Positions 27,669-36,663 are shown, counted from the stretch's first letter. The stretch is 64,000 nt of DNA from OLB6 sp964620125 (GCA_964620125.1 CAZUGQ010000007.1:45100-109099); one strand, 5' to 3'. The notes: a model not told the origin generated them from the letters alone. A program made the numbers and translations.

Positions 27669-30041
27669 CTACAAGCGGTACAATAAGCCAAGGTTGATAC
27701 CGAATGACTGGAGAGTCCAGTTTACGTCACTAGCCATGGATCCGAATCTCTTTGTGTAGAGAGTCTCCATAAATGCCGATGCTCGGAACGAGATTGGATA
27801 GCTGAATCCAATTCCACCGAGCAGTTCGAACCCAAGAGTGCTTAGGGTAGTGACTGATTGACTACCAACCGGTTGAGAGGTTCCGCCTCCAGGCAATTCC
27901 CATCCTGTTGGTCGCAGTACTTCGCGTTGTGTTTCAGCAGAATTGCCCAGCGCTACCGCGATGTTAAGACCACCTGTGATGTAGAAGAAACGCTGCAAAA
28001 ACCACTGCGCCATACCCCCAAAACGAAGGTATGAGTTTGTGAGAGCAACGGTTGTTGCTTCTTGATAGGGAATGAACTGGCCGCTGGTTAAATCGAACAC
28101 CGTCCCGATTGTGGTGTCCGGTGAGATCAACTTTCCGCCAACGCCAGCAACGGACAGGCGTGCCTGTAGGATTACGCTAGGAAGCACGCGCCTACCTAAC
28201 AGTAGGCCGAAGCCCCATCCCGGTCCTTCACTCTCGCCAAATTCGGCTTGACCTGATAGGTCGCCAATGGAGGTAAAGTCTGCTGTATGAACGTAGTTGG
28301 CAAGCGACCCATACGCACCAACGATCCACGTTTCTTCGCCTACGCATTGCACCAAGGGATCATCACTGAGAGAGAACACGTACCGTTCTATCCGGCTATC
28401 AAACACGTAGCATACAGCAAACTGTGATCGGTTTCCCGCCACGTCCAGTGCTTCAAGTACAAGGCGTCCGCTCTTACCGGACACTGCTGGTCGTACACGA
28501 ATGGAAACTTGTGGGGCACCTTGTTCGACCTTTGGGATGTCGGCTTCGAGTGAAACGGTGTTTACGATGTTCACTGCGGCAAGGCCACGATCCATAACCC
28601 GGTCATCACGCAGCGTCACAACAAAATCGTCTCGTACGTTAGCGGCTTCAGCCATCGGTGGCACTGTATCGACCAATTTGTTCAGTTCCAGAAAACTCTG
28701 GCCAGCCATGTTGCCATAGGCATCGTAGGCGTCACTCTTGAAGCCAAAGCCATACGAATACAAGCCAAACGGGACTTCGGATCGGATAACGTGGGTACCG
28801 TACGGTATCGGAACCTGAGCAATGGAATATCGGCTTTCACCCAGGACGGTAAAGAGTGTGGAGTCAACTCGACGGCCATTTAACCGAATCTGCCCAATGC
28901 TTTCTGTTGGAGCAACAACGTTGATGTAATGGTGCCAGTCTCCACTTATTGGCGTTGCAAATCGATACTCATTCAGAAACTGCTGAGTAGGACTTACAAG
29001 AATCATCATTGGATCGCCTACACTATCGCCATTCTTAAAGCCTTGTGCAAACTGCGCCACAAGAACTGGCTTGTCGGCCGTGATCTGAACATGCTGCTGC
29101 GTGTTCAGACTCTCGTAGAATTCACCAGCGTTGAGAACAACGGCAAGTCGACTATTCTCAAACACTCGAGTATTGTTTTCTGAGGCAACAACGCGAAACG
29201 TATAACGTGAACGTTCCTTGAGCATGCCAACATAGTAATGCAATCCCCACGCCGAAACGGGAGGCAATTGTTCAATAAGGTGATTGCACGCCTCTACTTT
29301 CGGTGGCACGTAGGCACAATTATGTCCGCTAAACACCGATATTTTTTTGTTGGCCACGATGCGAGTTCCTGTAAGGTCGCATTGCCCGATACTTTCCCAT
29401 CTGGCTCCAATGCTGTAAACATCACCTTGGCGCAAACGAATCTTGAATGGCTTTCCCGCAGGGCGTCCTGTTGACGTTGTAGCTGTTGGTGTGATTTCGA
29501 CTTCCGTGTCGTTTTCCGTTGCAACAATTGATAGAGCAGAAAGCAGATCGCTGGCCAACTTGGTATACCCAATAGCTCGATACTCGCGGCCGATAACAGA
29601 GATTGGAAGCCCTACGAAGGCGTCGGTGGTTTGGTATCGACTATTCAGTCCGTACACAGAAATCGCGGTATCGGCTGTAATGTGAACAGCCAGTCGTTCT
29701 GCTGTTTCCAAGGCACGGAGTTGGGCTCGTGCTGGAATCTGAACCGGTACAACGCTGTTTGCCCGCACTTCGATGGTGGACTTATAGCCAATCTCTTCAA
29801 TTTCGATTTCTACTTTAGCATCGAAGCTACTTGTAATGAACAGTTGCAAACGCAGAGCTGCACCACGATTCTGAACGTCGGTTCCGGCTGATCGGAAGTT
29901 CTTCATGAAGCATAGCCAGAACTCCTTACCCTCAGAATTTTTGGTGATGTATTCTGGATCACGAGCACTTGTTAGGGATGTGAGGCTCACCATCAGCAGC
30001 AGACTCAACGGTACGAATGCCATGCGGGTGATCATGTTCAC
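27669..30041 (-). CDS. IgGFc-binding-domain protein fused to a C-terminal outer-membrane barrel
   Basis: 790 residues. A signal peptide (about 1-26) is followed by an IgGFc-binding-like module (GKEFWLCFMKNF; VSVIGREYRAIGYT; DLTGTRIVANKKISVFSGH; CNHLIEQLPPVSAWG) ending with SDAYDAYGNMAGQSF at about residue 465. After a short Ig-like part, residues about 570-790 are beta-strand rich and end in GINLGLLYRL, like an outer-membrane barrel rather than a T9SS domain. The start is GTG 30041 (overlapping the upstream TGA) or ATG 30035. It could be an anchored receptor or adhesin; ligand unknown. It is paralogous to the genes at 11005 and 34096. Confidence 0.82.
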   Translation of the reverse strand: MNMITRMAFVPLSLLLMVSLTSLTSARDPEYITKNSEGKEFWLCFMKNFRSAGTDVQNRGAALRLQLFITSSFDAKVEIEIEEIGYKSTIEVRANSVVPVQIPARAQLRALETAERLAVHITADTAISVYGLNSRYQTTDAFVGLPISVIGREYRAIGYTKLASDLLSALSIVATENDTEVEITPTATTSTGRPAGKPFKIRLRQGDVYSIGARWESIGQCDLTGTRIVANKKISVFSGHNCAYVPPKVEACNHLIEQLPPVSAWGLHYYVGMLKERSRYTFRVVASENNTRVFENSRLAVVLNAGEFYESLNTQQHVQITADKPVLVAQFAQGFKNGDSVGDPMMILVSPTQQFLNEYRFATPISGDWHHYINVVAPTESIGQIRLNGRRVDSTLFTVLGESRYSIAQVPIPYGTHVIRSEVPFGLYSYGFGFKSDAYDAYGNMAGQSFLELNKLVDTVPPMAEAANVRDDFVVTLRDDRVMDRGLAAVNIVNTVSLEADIPKVEQGAPQVSIRVRPAVSGKSGRLVLEALDVAGNRSQFAVCYVFDSRIERYVFSLSDDPLVQCVGEETWIVGAYGSLANYVHTADFTSIGDLSGQAEFGESEGPGWGFGLLLGRRVLPSVILQARLSVAGVGGKLISPDTTIGTVFDLTSGQFIPYQEATTVALTNSYLRFGGMAQWFLQRFFYITGGLNIAVALGNSAETQREVLRPTGWELPGGGTSQPVGSQSVTTLSTLGFELLGGIGFSYPISFRASAFMETLYTKRFGSMASDVNWTLQSFGINLGLLYRL

Positions 30042-30799
30042 TTAAGCACCATGAAAGGATGCAGGTAGGTGCCTGTTGACGTTTGCAGGGACATGAGGTA
30101 AGAACCCTGAGCCAATTCCCAGGAATTGGCTGCAAAGTCGTAGCTGTTTTCACCGGCACGACCCTGCATTTGTCCTAAATCCAGAATCGTGCGTCCCTGC
30201 ATGGTACAAACGGAGAGGTGCACAGGCTGAGCCGACTCCAACATAAAAACGAACGTGCTCTGACTTGAAAACGGATTGGGATAGTTGCCCGTAAACCCCT
30301 CTGCGGGTGTTGGTATCGCAGGGCTTCCGTCGGCGGTAATGAGACCACTTTGGAATTCGACTGTAGGAACAGGAGTCTTCTCTCTGTCCATCCTGATTGG
30401 CTGCAAATAGCCGCTGGTGCCCGGTCCATTCAGAAACTCCATCACAAGCATACACACCAATCCATTGGTTGTTGGCTGCACATCCCAACACTCTACCGTT
30501 AGGCGGCCTCTGGTGCCATCAACAATTGTGTCGGCTCCCACATAAGCCTGAGGACATCGGAATGATGCGTTTGGTCCACCGGTACACCGAACGAAACGAA
30601 TCACATTGGCCGGGTAATCGAACACAAGACGAAGGTGTCCCAGACTGGAGATTGTGCCGGTAACAGGAATCTCCACTATTGACTGCCGTGCGCCCGACGT
30701 AGAGCTTGGCACACTGATCCGCTCCTGAGAATGCGCGGGGTGAACCGCCAGAAGCAGTGAGAGGAGAAGCAGACGTAGGTACGTGGTAACGAGCTGCAT
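30038..30799 (-). CDS. Secreted protein with T9SS type A sorting domain
   Basis: 253 residues. The signal peptide (leucine-rich, ending AHSQ) is followed by a beta-sandwich region (about 28-160) with a cohesin-like rhythm (GHLRLVFDYPANVIRFV). The last about 85 residues are a classic T9SS C-terminal domain: GNYPNPFSSQSTFVF, then MQGRTILDLG and GSYLMSLQT with a final FMVLK. It overlaps the start of the downstream IgGFc-domain gene by 4 bases (GTGA), so the two are probably made together. A TATCTTCG element lies 8 bases upstream of the ATG. Confidence 0.85.
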   Translation of the reverse strand: MQLVTTYLRLLLLSLLLAVHPAHSQERISVPSSTSGARQSIVEIPVTGTISSLGHLRLVFDYPANVIRFVRCTGGPNASFRCPQAYVGADTIVDGTRGRLTVECWDVQPTTNGLVCMLVMEFLNGPGTSGYLQPIRMDREKTPVPTVEFQSGLITADGSPAIPTPAEGFTGNYPNPFSSQSTFVFMLESAQPVHLSVCTMQGRTILDLGQMQGRAGENSYDFAANSWELAQGSYLMSLQTSTGTYLHPFMVLK

Positions 30800-30807
30800 G
30801 AATCCTT

Positions 30808-30815
30808 CGAAGATA
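30808..30815 (-). promoter_or_regulatory. TAnnTTYG promoter-like element before the small T9SS protein gene
   Basis: On the minus strand TATCTTCG ends 8 bases before the ATG at 30799. It differs from the Bacteroidota -7 consensus TAnnTTTG at one position. The same 8-mer occurs before the MarR gene at 35495, in a similar position. Confidence 0.35.
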
Positions 30816-30828
30816 CGGCGGTAGCCAA

Positions 30829-32823
30829 CTAGAACTCTTGGAGTGAAATCACCTCGTATCCGCTCTCTTTGCGTCCAACAACGATGAGTGAATAGCTATT
30901 ACCAAGAGGTCCCAGCACGATGGGAAGTGTGTAAACAAGCTTGCGCTGAGTTGCATCGTACACATACATAGATCCTCTGCGGTCACGTTGAAGCACGTGT
31001 ATGGGAGATGCCGTCGCAAAGGCTACGTCGCGTGCGACTACTTCCGAGCTGTCGGGATGTTGTGCATACACAGTATCATACGTCACAGAAACCAGCGGGA
31101 GGTCGAATGTGGCATTAATCACACGTCTATCACTCTGGCCAGGTATCTGGCGAAGAGGGTCGGAGGTAATGTTTACGATTATTTCTTGCGAACCTTGTTG
31201 CGTATAGATCAGCAAGGTTCGCTGACCTTGCAGCGATGCCGCCTGAATGGTAGCACCTGCCGCACTTACCACTGCTGATCCATAGGCAACGCTTGTGGTT
31301 AGAGAATTGCGGTAGAATACGTTACCATTTTCGACCACGGATGCAATCGTTGTATTAACAAAATCTGATGTTGGCGAGCCATTCACGAAGCGGAACAGAG
31401 CAGCATCCGTCTGTTGTTGGATCGTTCCTGGCTGATCGCGTTCTGCGAGAAGATAGGTGACGGGCAAACCGTCTGGTGTTTCGCCTACAACGAGTAAGTA
31501 CGCTTGATCGGGCTGAACCGTACCAACCGAAGCATGGAGGAGAGCCGTCGGGAGTACGGACGTTGTAACCGTGAGGGGCAAGGCGCCTGGCTCGATCACT
31601 GTCGGATTGCTGATACTGCCATAGGTGAGATCTGCTGCTAACGTTGTACCCGAGCTAACAGATGTAGCACTCGAGGCATCGGTTCGAGCACCGGCGCTAA
31701 TCGTTATCTGCCTATTGCGAGGTGCAGCATGAACAGTGCGGATAATTGCCTTTCCGGCAGTGTTGAATAGCACTGGAAGTGGTGGTACGATGATCATTGC
31801 TTTTGTGTCGCTGCTAGTTGCAATCACTGTATACAAACCTCTCAGTGTGAGCGACGTGCTGTCAGTCGCCGTTCGGCCATCCTGAAACCGAAGCTCCACG
31901 ACGTCGGCTTCTTCTTGTTCACACGTAGGAACCGAAGCATAGGCTGAGAGTACGAAAGGTTCGACGTTCGAGGCAACCACCTGCCCAGTTCGCGTCAAAC
32001 TCAGTGTTACTGGTGAACCACTCAGGTTGCAAACACGCATGTTTGCATCACGCATGTTCACTGGAAGAAAAGGTCGGTCCGCTGCATTGGTAAAATCCGA
32101 CTCATTCAATAGCATGAATTCAACGTTAGAGTTCCCAGTTGTTCGATGGGCAATAATCGTGTAGGGCGTGTACTGGTCTAGCGTGCACTCAAAGGTGCCA
32201 ATTGGAATGGTTTCTCCAAATTGAATCTGCTGAATGCTGAACACCGCAGTACCAGGATTCACTTCTTGGTAGAGTGAAACGCTGCGGTATGATAGCGGTG
32301 TTGCTGTCAGTGGTTTACCATTAGGACACCCTAGGCGTACCTCGAACTGCACCGTTGTATCGGGGAACATGTTTGCCACGCGAACCTGTGCAACGGGTAG
32401 GGTTGTGAGCGAGCGGTTCGCGTTGATAACAACGATCGTATCAAACCTATCCTGGTTGTTTGGTAGCCCGGTGGTAAAAACATCATACACACTTTGTTGT
32501 GCGAATCGTACTCGGTCCGGAGTTGAAAACTCCGTGACTCCACCTGCCAAGATTTGCACGTAACTAGAATCAGCCGGTGCATTCACCGTAGCACTCATTC
32601 TACTAGCGGGCACTACTTCAGTCTGGTAACCAAGTTCCAGGACCATGCGCCTATCGGTGCCATCAGGTACCAAGTTGAGCATTCTAACAACGATTCTGGC
32701 CGAACCCGGTGGTGGATTCACGATGTTAGGATCCTCACTTGCACAGCCGCCAGCCAAGCAGATCATGACAGCAAGAGCGGTTGAAAGTGGGCTTCGGTAC
32801 AAGTGTTGCGATTGAGTAGTCAT
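30829..32823 (-). CDS. DUF4397-like lipoprotein
   Basis: 664 residues. A lipoprotein signal (ICLAGGC, Cys at about 28) precedes several repeated domains of about 100 residues. Each repeat starts with a pattern like SARIVVRMLNLVPD, QVRVANMFPDTTVQF or GKAIIRTVHAAPRNRQITISAG, which is the DUF4397 style (V-R-x-x-N-x-x-P-D and V-R-x-V-H-A-A-P). Such repeats are found in exported proteins of unknown function. The ATG is 8 bases from the tandem-repeat array at 32831-32980, which lies in its upstream region. TAGCAAAC sits just before the ATG. Confidence 0.78.
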   Translation of the reverse strand: MTTQSQHLYRSPLSTALAVMICLAGGCASEDPNIVNPPPGSARIVVRMLNLVPDGTDRRMVLELGYQTEVVPASRMSATVNAPADSSYVQILAGGVTEFSTPDRVRFAQQSVYDVFTTGLPNNQDRFDTIVVINANRSLTTLPVAQVRVANMFPDTTVQFEVRLGCPNGKPLTATPLSYRSVSLYQEVNPGTAVFSIQQIQFGETIPIGTFECTLDQYTPYTIIAHRTTGNSNVEFMLLNESDFTNAADRPFLPVNMRDANMRVCNLSGSPVTLSLTRTGQVVASNVEPFVLSAYASVPTCEQEEADVVELRFQDGRTATDSTSLTLRGLYTVIATSSDTKAMIIVPPLPVLFNTAGKAIIRTVHAAPRNRQITISAGARTDASSATSVSSGTTLAADLTYGSISNPTVIEPGALPLTVTTSVLPTALLHASVGTVQPDQAYLLVVGETPDGLPVTYLLAERDQPGTIQQQTDAALFRFVNGSPTSDFVNTTIASVVENGNVFYRNSLTTSVAYGSAVVSAAGATIQAASLQGQRTLLIYTQQGSQEIIVNITSDPLRQIPGQSDRRVINATFDLPLVSVTYDTVYAQHPDSSEVVARDVAFATASPIHVLQRDRRGSMYVYDATQRKLVYTLPIVLGPLGNSYSLIVVGRKESGYEVISLQEF

Positions 32824-32830
32824 GGTTTGC

Positions 32831-32980
32831 TATGAACCCGGCACCTATGAACCCGGCACCTATGTTCCCGGCACCTATGTTCCCGGCACCTAAGAACCCG
32901 GCACCTATGTTCCCGGCACCTATGTTCCCGGCACCTATGTACCCGGCACCTATGTTCCCGGTACATTCGTCCCCGGCAAC
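32831..32980 (+). repeat. Tandem array of ten 15-bp units
   Basis: Ten consecutive 15-base units of the form TATGnnCCCGGCACC, where nn is AA, TT or TA; the fifth unit has TAAG, and the last two are degenerate. In the plus frame leading to prfA, each intact unit reads Met-(Asn/Phe/Tyr)-Pro-Ala-Pro, so the array supplies a series of in-frame ATGs. On the minus strand a frame reads Gly-(Asn/Phe/Tyr)-Ile-Gly-Ala. The array occupies most of the gap between the divergent lipoprotein and prfA genes. It may be a regulatory iteron set or a recent slippage expansion. Confidence 0.95.
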
Positions 32981-33056
32981 GTATGGCAAGTTGCGATATT
33001 TTTGCCCTTTCATCCCTGCCCAAGCCCCCTTAACCTTTAATGTTGCACACGTTAAC

Positions 33057-34106
33057 GTGGAAGAACGCCTTCAACACCTGCTTGATGAGTTTGCTGCTGC
33101 AGAGCAGGCCTTGAATGATCCCGATGTTGTTACTGATCAACAAAAACTGCGTGATGCATCACGTTTGTACAAGGCTCTGCTACCAGTTGCCGAGGCCGCT
33201 CGTGCATACCTGAAGCTCAACGAACGTTTGCAGGAAGCTCGGGCAATGGCTAATGATCCTGCGCTGGATCGAGAGTTGAGAGACCTTGCATACGAAGAAC
33301 TTCATGCCCTTGAAGATCAAAAAGCTGCAGCCGAGGCCGAACTTCTCGTCCTGTTGGTTCCCAAAGATCCAAATGACCTGAAAGATTGCATCGTTGAAGT
33401 TCGAGCGGGTACGGGTGGTGATGAAGCTGCGTTGTTTGCGGGTGACCTGTATCGTATGTACGTACGATTCGCTGAACGGCAAGGATGGGCGGTGGATGTA
33501 ATAGACTTCACGGAAGGTGAGCGCGGTGGCTATAAAGAAATCATCTTCGCCCTAAGTGGAAACGAAGCCTATGGTATGATGAAGTATGAAAGCGGTGTTC
33601 ATCGTGTGCAACGAGTACCTGAAACAGAAGCTCAAGGCCGTATCCACACAAGTGCTGCTACAGTAGCCGTGCTGCCAGAGGCAGAAGAAGTCGACGTGCA
33701 GATAAACGAGAGTGATTTGCGAATCGACATCTTCAGGTCAGGTGGCAAGGGAGGCCAGAATGTGAACAAGGTAGAAACCGCCGTTCGCATTGTTCATAAC
33801 CCATCGGGCATTGTTGTGCAATGCCAGGACGAGAGATCGCAACTCAAGAATAAAGAGAAGGCCATGAAGGTGTTGCGCGCCCGCCTGTACGAAATGGAAT
33901 TGGAAAAGCAACAGTCAGCTGTTGCAGGTTCCCGCAAAGAAATGGTGAGAAGCGGCGACCGTTCCGAGAAGATTCGCACCTATAACTTTCCGCAGAACCG
34001 CGTTACAGACCACCGGCTTGAAGGGGAACACAAGAATCACCAGTTGGATCAAGTCATCAACGGAGACTTAGCTGATTTGATAGCTGCCCTGCGCGCTACC
34101 AACTAG
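33057..34106 (+). CDS. prfA: Peptide chain release factor 1
   Basis: 349 residues from a GTG at 33057, the start that matches the usual N-terminus of RF1 (EERLQHLLDEF, then DPDVVTDQQKLRD). The PxT codon-recognition tripeptide is PET in RVPETEAQGRIHTSA, and the catalytic GGQ is in SGGKGGQNVNKVETA. It terminates translation at UAA and UAG. The frame is open upstream to an ATG at 32832, through the 15-bp repeats; translation from there would add a 75-residue Pro-rich tail that RF1 normally lacks. No clear Shine-Dalgarno precedes the GTG. The 3' end overlaps the convergent gene by 11 bases. Confidence 0.94.
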   Translation: MEERLQHLLDEFAAAEQALNDPDVVTDQQKLRDASRLYKALLPVAEAARAYLKLNERLQEARAMANDPALDRELRDLAYEELHALEDQKAAAEAELLVLLVPKDPNDLKDCIVEVRAGTGGDEAALFAGDLYRMYVRFAERQGWAVDVIDFTEGERGGYKEIIFALSGNEAYGMMKYESGVHRVQRVPETEAQGRIHTSAATVAVLPEAEEVDVQINESDLRIDIFRSGGKGGQNVNKVETAVRIVHNPSGIVVQCQDERSQLKNKEKAMKVLRARLYEMELEKQQSAVAGSRKEMVRSGDRSEKIRTYNFPQNRVTDHRLEGEHKNHQLDQVINGDLADLIAALRATN

Positions 34107-35409
34107 CTACATGGCCATACGCGTCGTACGACCCATCTAGATTACCGGATTGGGCAGTTGCCAAAACCAACATGTTATAACCACTGGATATCGTTGCCTC
34201 GGCTCCCGTCATCGGTACATTCAATTGAACAAGATCCGTTCCAATGTTCACCACTGCCGGATCTTCAATGAACGAGCCGTTTACCGTGAGCGACGGAAGC
34301 GCCTCCGGCCGAGTAACGATAACAAGCGTCGGCGTCCACGGACGGGCTACAGATACATTTACAATGGCCGATCTGGTCCAACGGTTTACCGGTGGAACAA
34401 GTATCATACAGGGATCTCCAGCCAGGTTACCATCCTTTTCGGTTTCAGATTTGAAGCCCTCAGAGTACATGGCAACAAGAACTGGATTTGATGCACGCAA
34501 TCGTATTGGCACCGAGCTTGCAATTTCCTTGAACTCTCCCTGTCCAAGCACATGAACTTCGGTACTGTCGGCGTTAACAGTTACGTTCGTTTCCGGTCTT
34601 GTGCCGATGATTCGAATTCTCGTGCGAAGTCGGCCCGGGAAGGCAGGAATAACGTAGTCCGTTCCCAATCGTTCATACGGAGGTGTGTGCTCAAGCAAGT
34701 AGTTGCAGGCCTCTACCTTTTCCGGGATGTATGCACAACGATGACTTGACATGACGGAGATTTTCCTGTTCGCCAGCACATGAACACCTGTAAGGTCAAA
34801 CGCGGGATCCTTAGCCGGCAGCCCTTCATTTGTATCCCGCGCAATTACCGCACACTGCCCTGCTTGCAACGCATACTCGCGAGTTTCACCGTCTCTAAAC
34901 GTAACCTTGATCGAAGTGAAGTCTTCATACGCAGCAACAGTTGCTGTTGAAATGAGATCTTGTGCCATAGGAGAATAACTAGCTAGCCAGTAGTCACGCC
35001 CGCACATTTCCGAAGGAAGCAGTGATGTCGATTCAGTGGTCTGGTACTTTGAATAGGTTATCGAAATCACAACCGGTGAGGTTGACCGAATGCGTATCGT
35101 CTTGCTACCAATGCCAGTCCTGTTTGCAACAAGTGACTCAGGTATGTCAACATGCTGAGCTGTTCCGCGGTCAACGTGTACCGTAGTAGTCCAACCAATT
35201 CCTTCGCTTGTTAACTCGACATCTGCGGCAGAAACAGCACTAATCGTGGCAACTAAATACTCTGGATGTTTTGAACCCCCATCCGATGTGCTGCGAAAGT
35301 TTTGAGGAATGGCAAAAAGAAAGTCCTTACCGGCAAGACCTTGGCCGGATGACAACACCGGTACCAGAAAAACACATACCACAGATATCAAACATTTCAC
35401 GGCCGACAT
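34096..35409 (-). CDS. Short IgGFc-binding-domain exported protein
   Basis: 437 residues from the ATG at 35409, which has AGGAGG at the right distance (complement of 35414-35419) and is followed by a signal peptide (VVCVFLVPVLSSGQG). The IgGFc-binding module fills the whole protein: GKDFLFAIPQNFRS, CGRDYWLASYSP, DLTGVHVLANRKISVMSSH, ACNYLLEHTPPYERLG. It ends exactly at the SYDAYGHVASW motif, where the two paralogues in the window continue into further domains. There is no T9SS domain and no barrel, so anchoring or release is unclear; a C-terminal deletion is possible. Confidence 0.8.
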   Translation of the reverse strand: MSAVKCLISVVCVFLVPVLSSGQGLAGKDFLFAIPQNFRSTSDGGSKHPEYLVATISAVSAADVELTSEGIGWTTTVHVDRGTAQHVDIPESLVANRTGIGSKTIRIRSTSPVVISITYSKYQTTESTSLLPSEMCGRDYWLASYSPMAQDLISTATVAAYEDFTSIKVTFRDGETREYALQAGQCAVIARDTNEGLPAKDPAFDLTGVHVLANRKISVMSSHRCAYIPEKVEACNYLLEHTPPYERLGTDYVIPAFPGRLRTRIRIIGTRPETNVTVNADSTEVHVLGQGEFKEIASSVPIRLRASNPVLVAMYSEGFKSETEKDGNLAGDPCMILVPPVNRWTRSAIVNVSVARPWTPTLVIVTRPEALPSLTVNGSFIEDPAVVNIGTDLVQLNVPMTGAEATISSGYNMLVLATAQSGNLDGSYDAYGHVASW

Positions 35410-35494
35410 ACTTCCTCCTACGGAGTTATACCAATGTAGACAAACCATCTCACCGTTGTTCACTATGTGTGTTGCAACACGAATATTTCCCCGT

Positions 35495-35502
35495 TATCTT
35501 CG
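35495..35502 (+). promoter_or_regulatory. TAnnTTYG promoter-like element before marR
   Basis: TATCTTCG ends 3 bases before the ATG at 35506. A GTTG lies about 20 bases further upstream, near the spacing expected for the Bacteroidota -33 element. If functional, the transcript would be leaderless. Confidence 0.38.
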
Positions 35503-35505
35503 CGT

Positions 35506-35967
35506 ATGGGAGAATACCTCCGAAGCCGACTAAAACAGCAACGATTTTCCTCTGTTTACCAGGAGGCATTCCTTAGCCTGCTTGTTGCTGCCGATGCGCT
35601 CCAACGCCGAGTTTCTGAATTATGTGAAGCACATGGAATTACACACCCACAGTACAACGTACTCAGAATTTTGCGGGGTGTGTACCCAGGCGGACACCCC
35701 CGGTGCGAAATCATTGACCGCATGGTACATGTAAGCCCCGACGTTACTCGTTTGATCAACCGGCTCGAAGCAAGTGGCTTGGTTGTTCGGGGTAAGTCCG
35801 ACGACGACAAAAGGCTATCGCTTACATACATCACACAGAGCGGGCTGGACCTGCTAGAACGAATGCGGCCGGACGTTGAATCCATCGAGGCAGAAATGGC
35901 TGCCAAGATTTCACAGCAGGATGCCAGCACACTTACTAACATCTGTGAGTCCATTGCGCGTGATTGA
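35506..35967 (+). CDS. MarR family transcriptional regulator
   Basis: 153 residues from the ATG at 35506 (an earlier start at 35467 adds residues with no family match). The winged helix is recognisable: ITHPQYNVLRILRGVYPGG, then EIIDRMVHVSPDVTRLINRLEASGLVVR and the wing DDDKRLSLTYITQSG (about residues 45-110), with helical dimerisation ends. The ligand is unknown. Its stop overlaps the likely GTG start of the downstream CAP-domain gene, so the two may be co-regulated. Confidence 0.93.
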   Translation: MGEYLRSRLKQQRFSSVYQEAFLSLLVAADALQRRVSELCEAHGITHPQYNVLRILRGVYPGGHPRCEIIDRMVHVSPDVTRLINRLEASGLVVRGKSDDDKRLSLTYITQSGLDLLERMRPDVESIEAEMAAKISQQDASTLTNICESIARD

Positions 35968-36565
35968 TGTTAGCAGGGGGCTATGGCTTCTTGTTCTTGG
36001 TTTCGTGTTTCATGCGTATAGCATGATTGCACAGCCTACCGACTCGGCCGATGACTCACTGGCTATGGCGTTCATTCAAGAGCTCAATGACATGAGAGCC
36101 AATCCAAAATCCTACATACCTAAAATTGATGCATATCAGCAACAGGTAAGCTCCTTTACACCCGATAAAAAGGCATTACGGAAGGCGGTTAAGGAAATCA
36201 AAACTGAACTCGCGAAACTCAAGCCCCTTCCCCCGCTTGTATTTGACTCAGCACTAGCCAAGGCTGCAATGGATCATGTGGAAGACGCTGCCAGAACAGG
36301 AATTGTAGGACATATCGGCTCAGATCGGTCAGATCCTGCGCTGCGTGTAGCCAAATACGGACGGTTTACCTCTCTGGCAGAGTCGATAACGTACGGCCAC
36401 CTGAGCACAAGCCTCATGCTCGCAGCATTTCTGGTTGACGAAGGCACACCGTCGCGTGGACATAGAAAGGCAATGCTTACAAGTGATTTACTCCTCATTG
36501 GAGCCGCAACAGGTATCCATCCCAAGTACAATACTCAAATAGTGGTGGTCACAGGACGGAGATAA
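35960..36565 (+). CDS. CAP-domain (SCP/PR-1-like) secreted protein
   Basis: 201 residues from the GTG at 35960, the start that gives a proper signal peptide (GLWLLVLGFVFHAYSMIAQ); longer versions to 35876 lie inside marR. The CAP superfamily pattern follows: FIQELNDMRANPKSYIP, then PPLVFDSALAKAAMDHVED, GHIGSDRSDPALRVAKYG, LAESITYG and GHRKAMLTSDLLLIGAATG, including the His and Glu residues that line the CAP cavity. The function of bacterial CAP proteins is mostly unknown. It overlaps marR by 8 bases. AGGGGGCT (the octamer complement) is at 35975-35982. Confidence 0.85.
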   Translation: MIDVSRGLWLLVLGFVFHAYSMIAQPTDSADDSLAMAFIQELNDMRANPKSYIPKIDAYQQQVSSFTPDKKALRKAVKEIKTELAKLKPLPPLVFDSALAKAAMDHVEDAARTGIVGHIGSDRSDPALRVAKYGRFTSLAESITYGHLSTSLMLAAFLVDEGTPSRGHRKAMLTSDLLLIGAATGIHPKYNTQIVVVTGRR

Positions 36566-36663
36566 GTACAAGCAAAACAATATGTTAGAAACTTATACGA
36601 GATATTACGTACGCTTTTTCACGTAGCGTCGTATTTTCAGGCCCACTGATACCGGAGGGCCAA

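Noticed and set aside
32735..33013. Minus-strand open frame encoding Gly-Asn-Ile-Gly-Ala-type pentapeptide repeats
   Set aside because: It exists only because the 15-bp repeats keep all frames open. It overlaps the lipoprotein start in another frame and has no family match outside the repeat.
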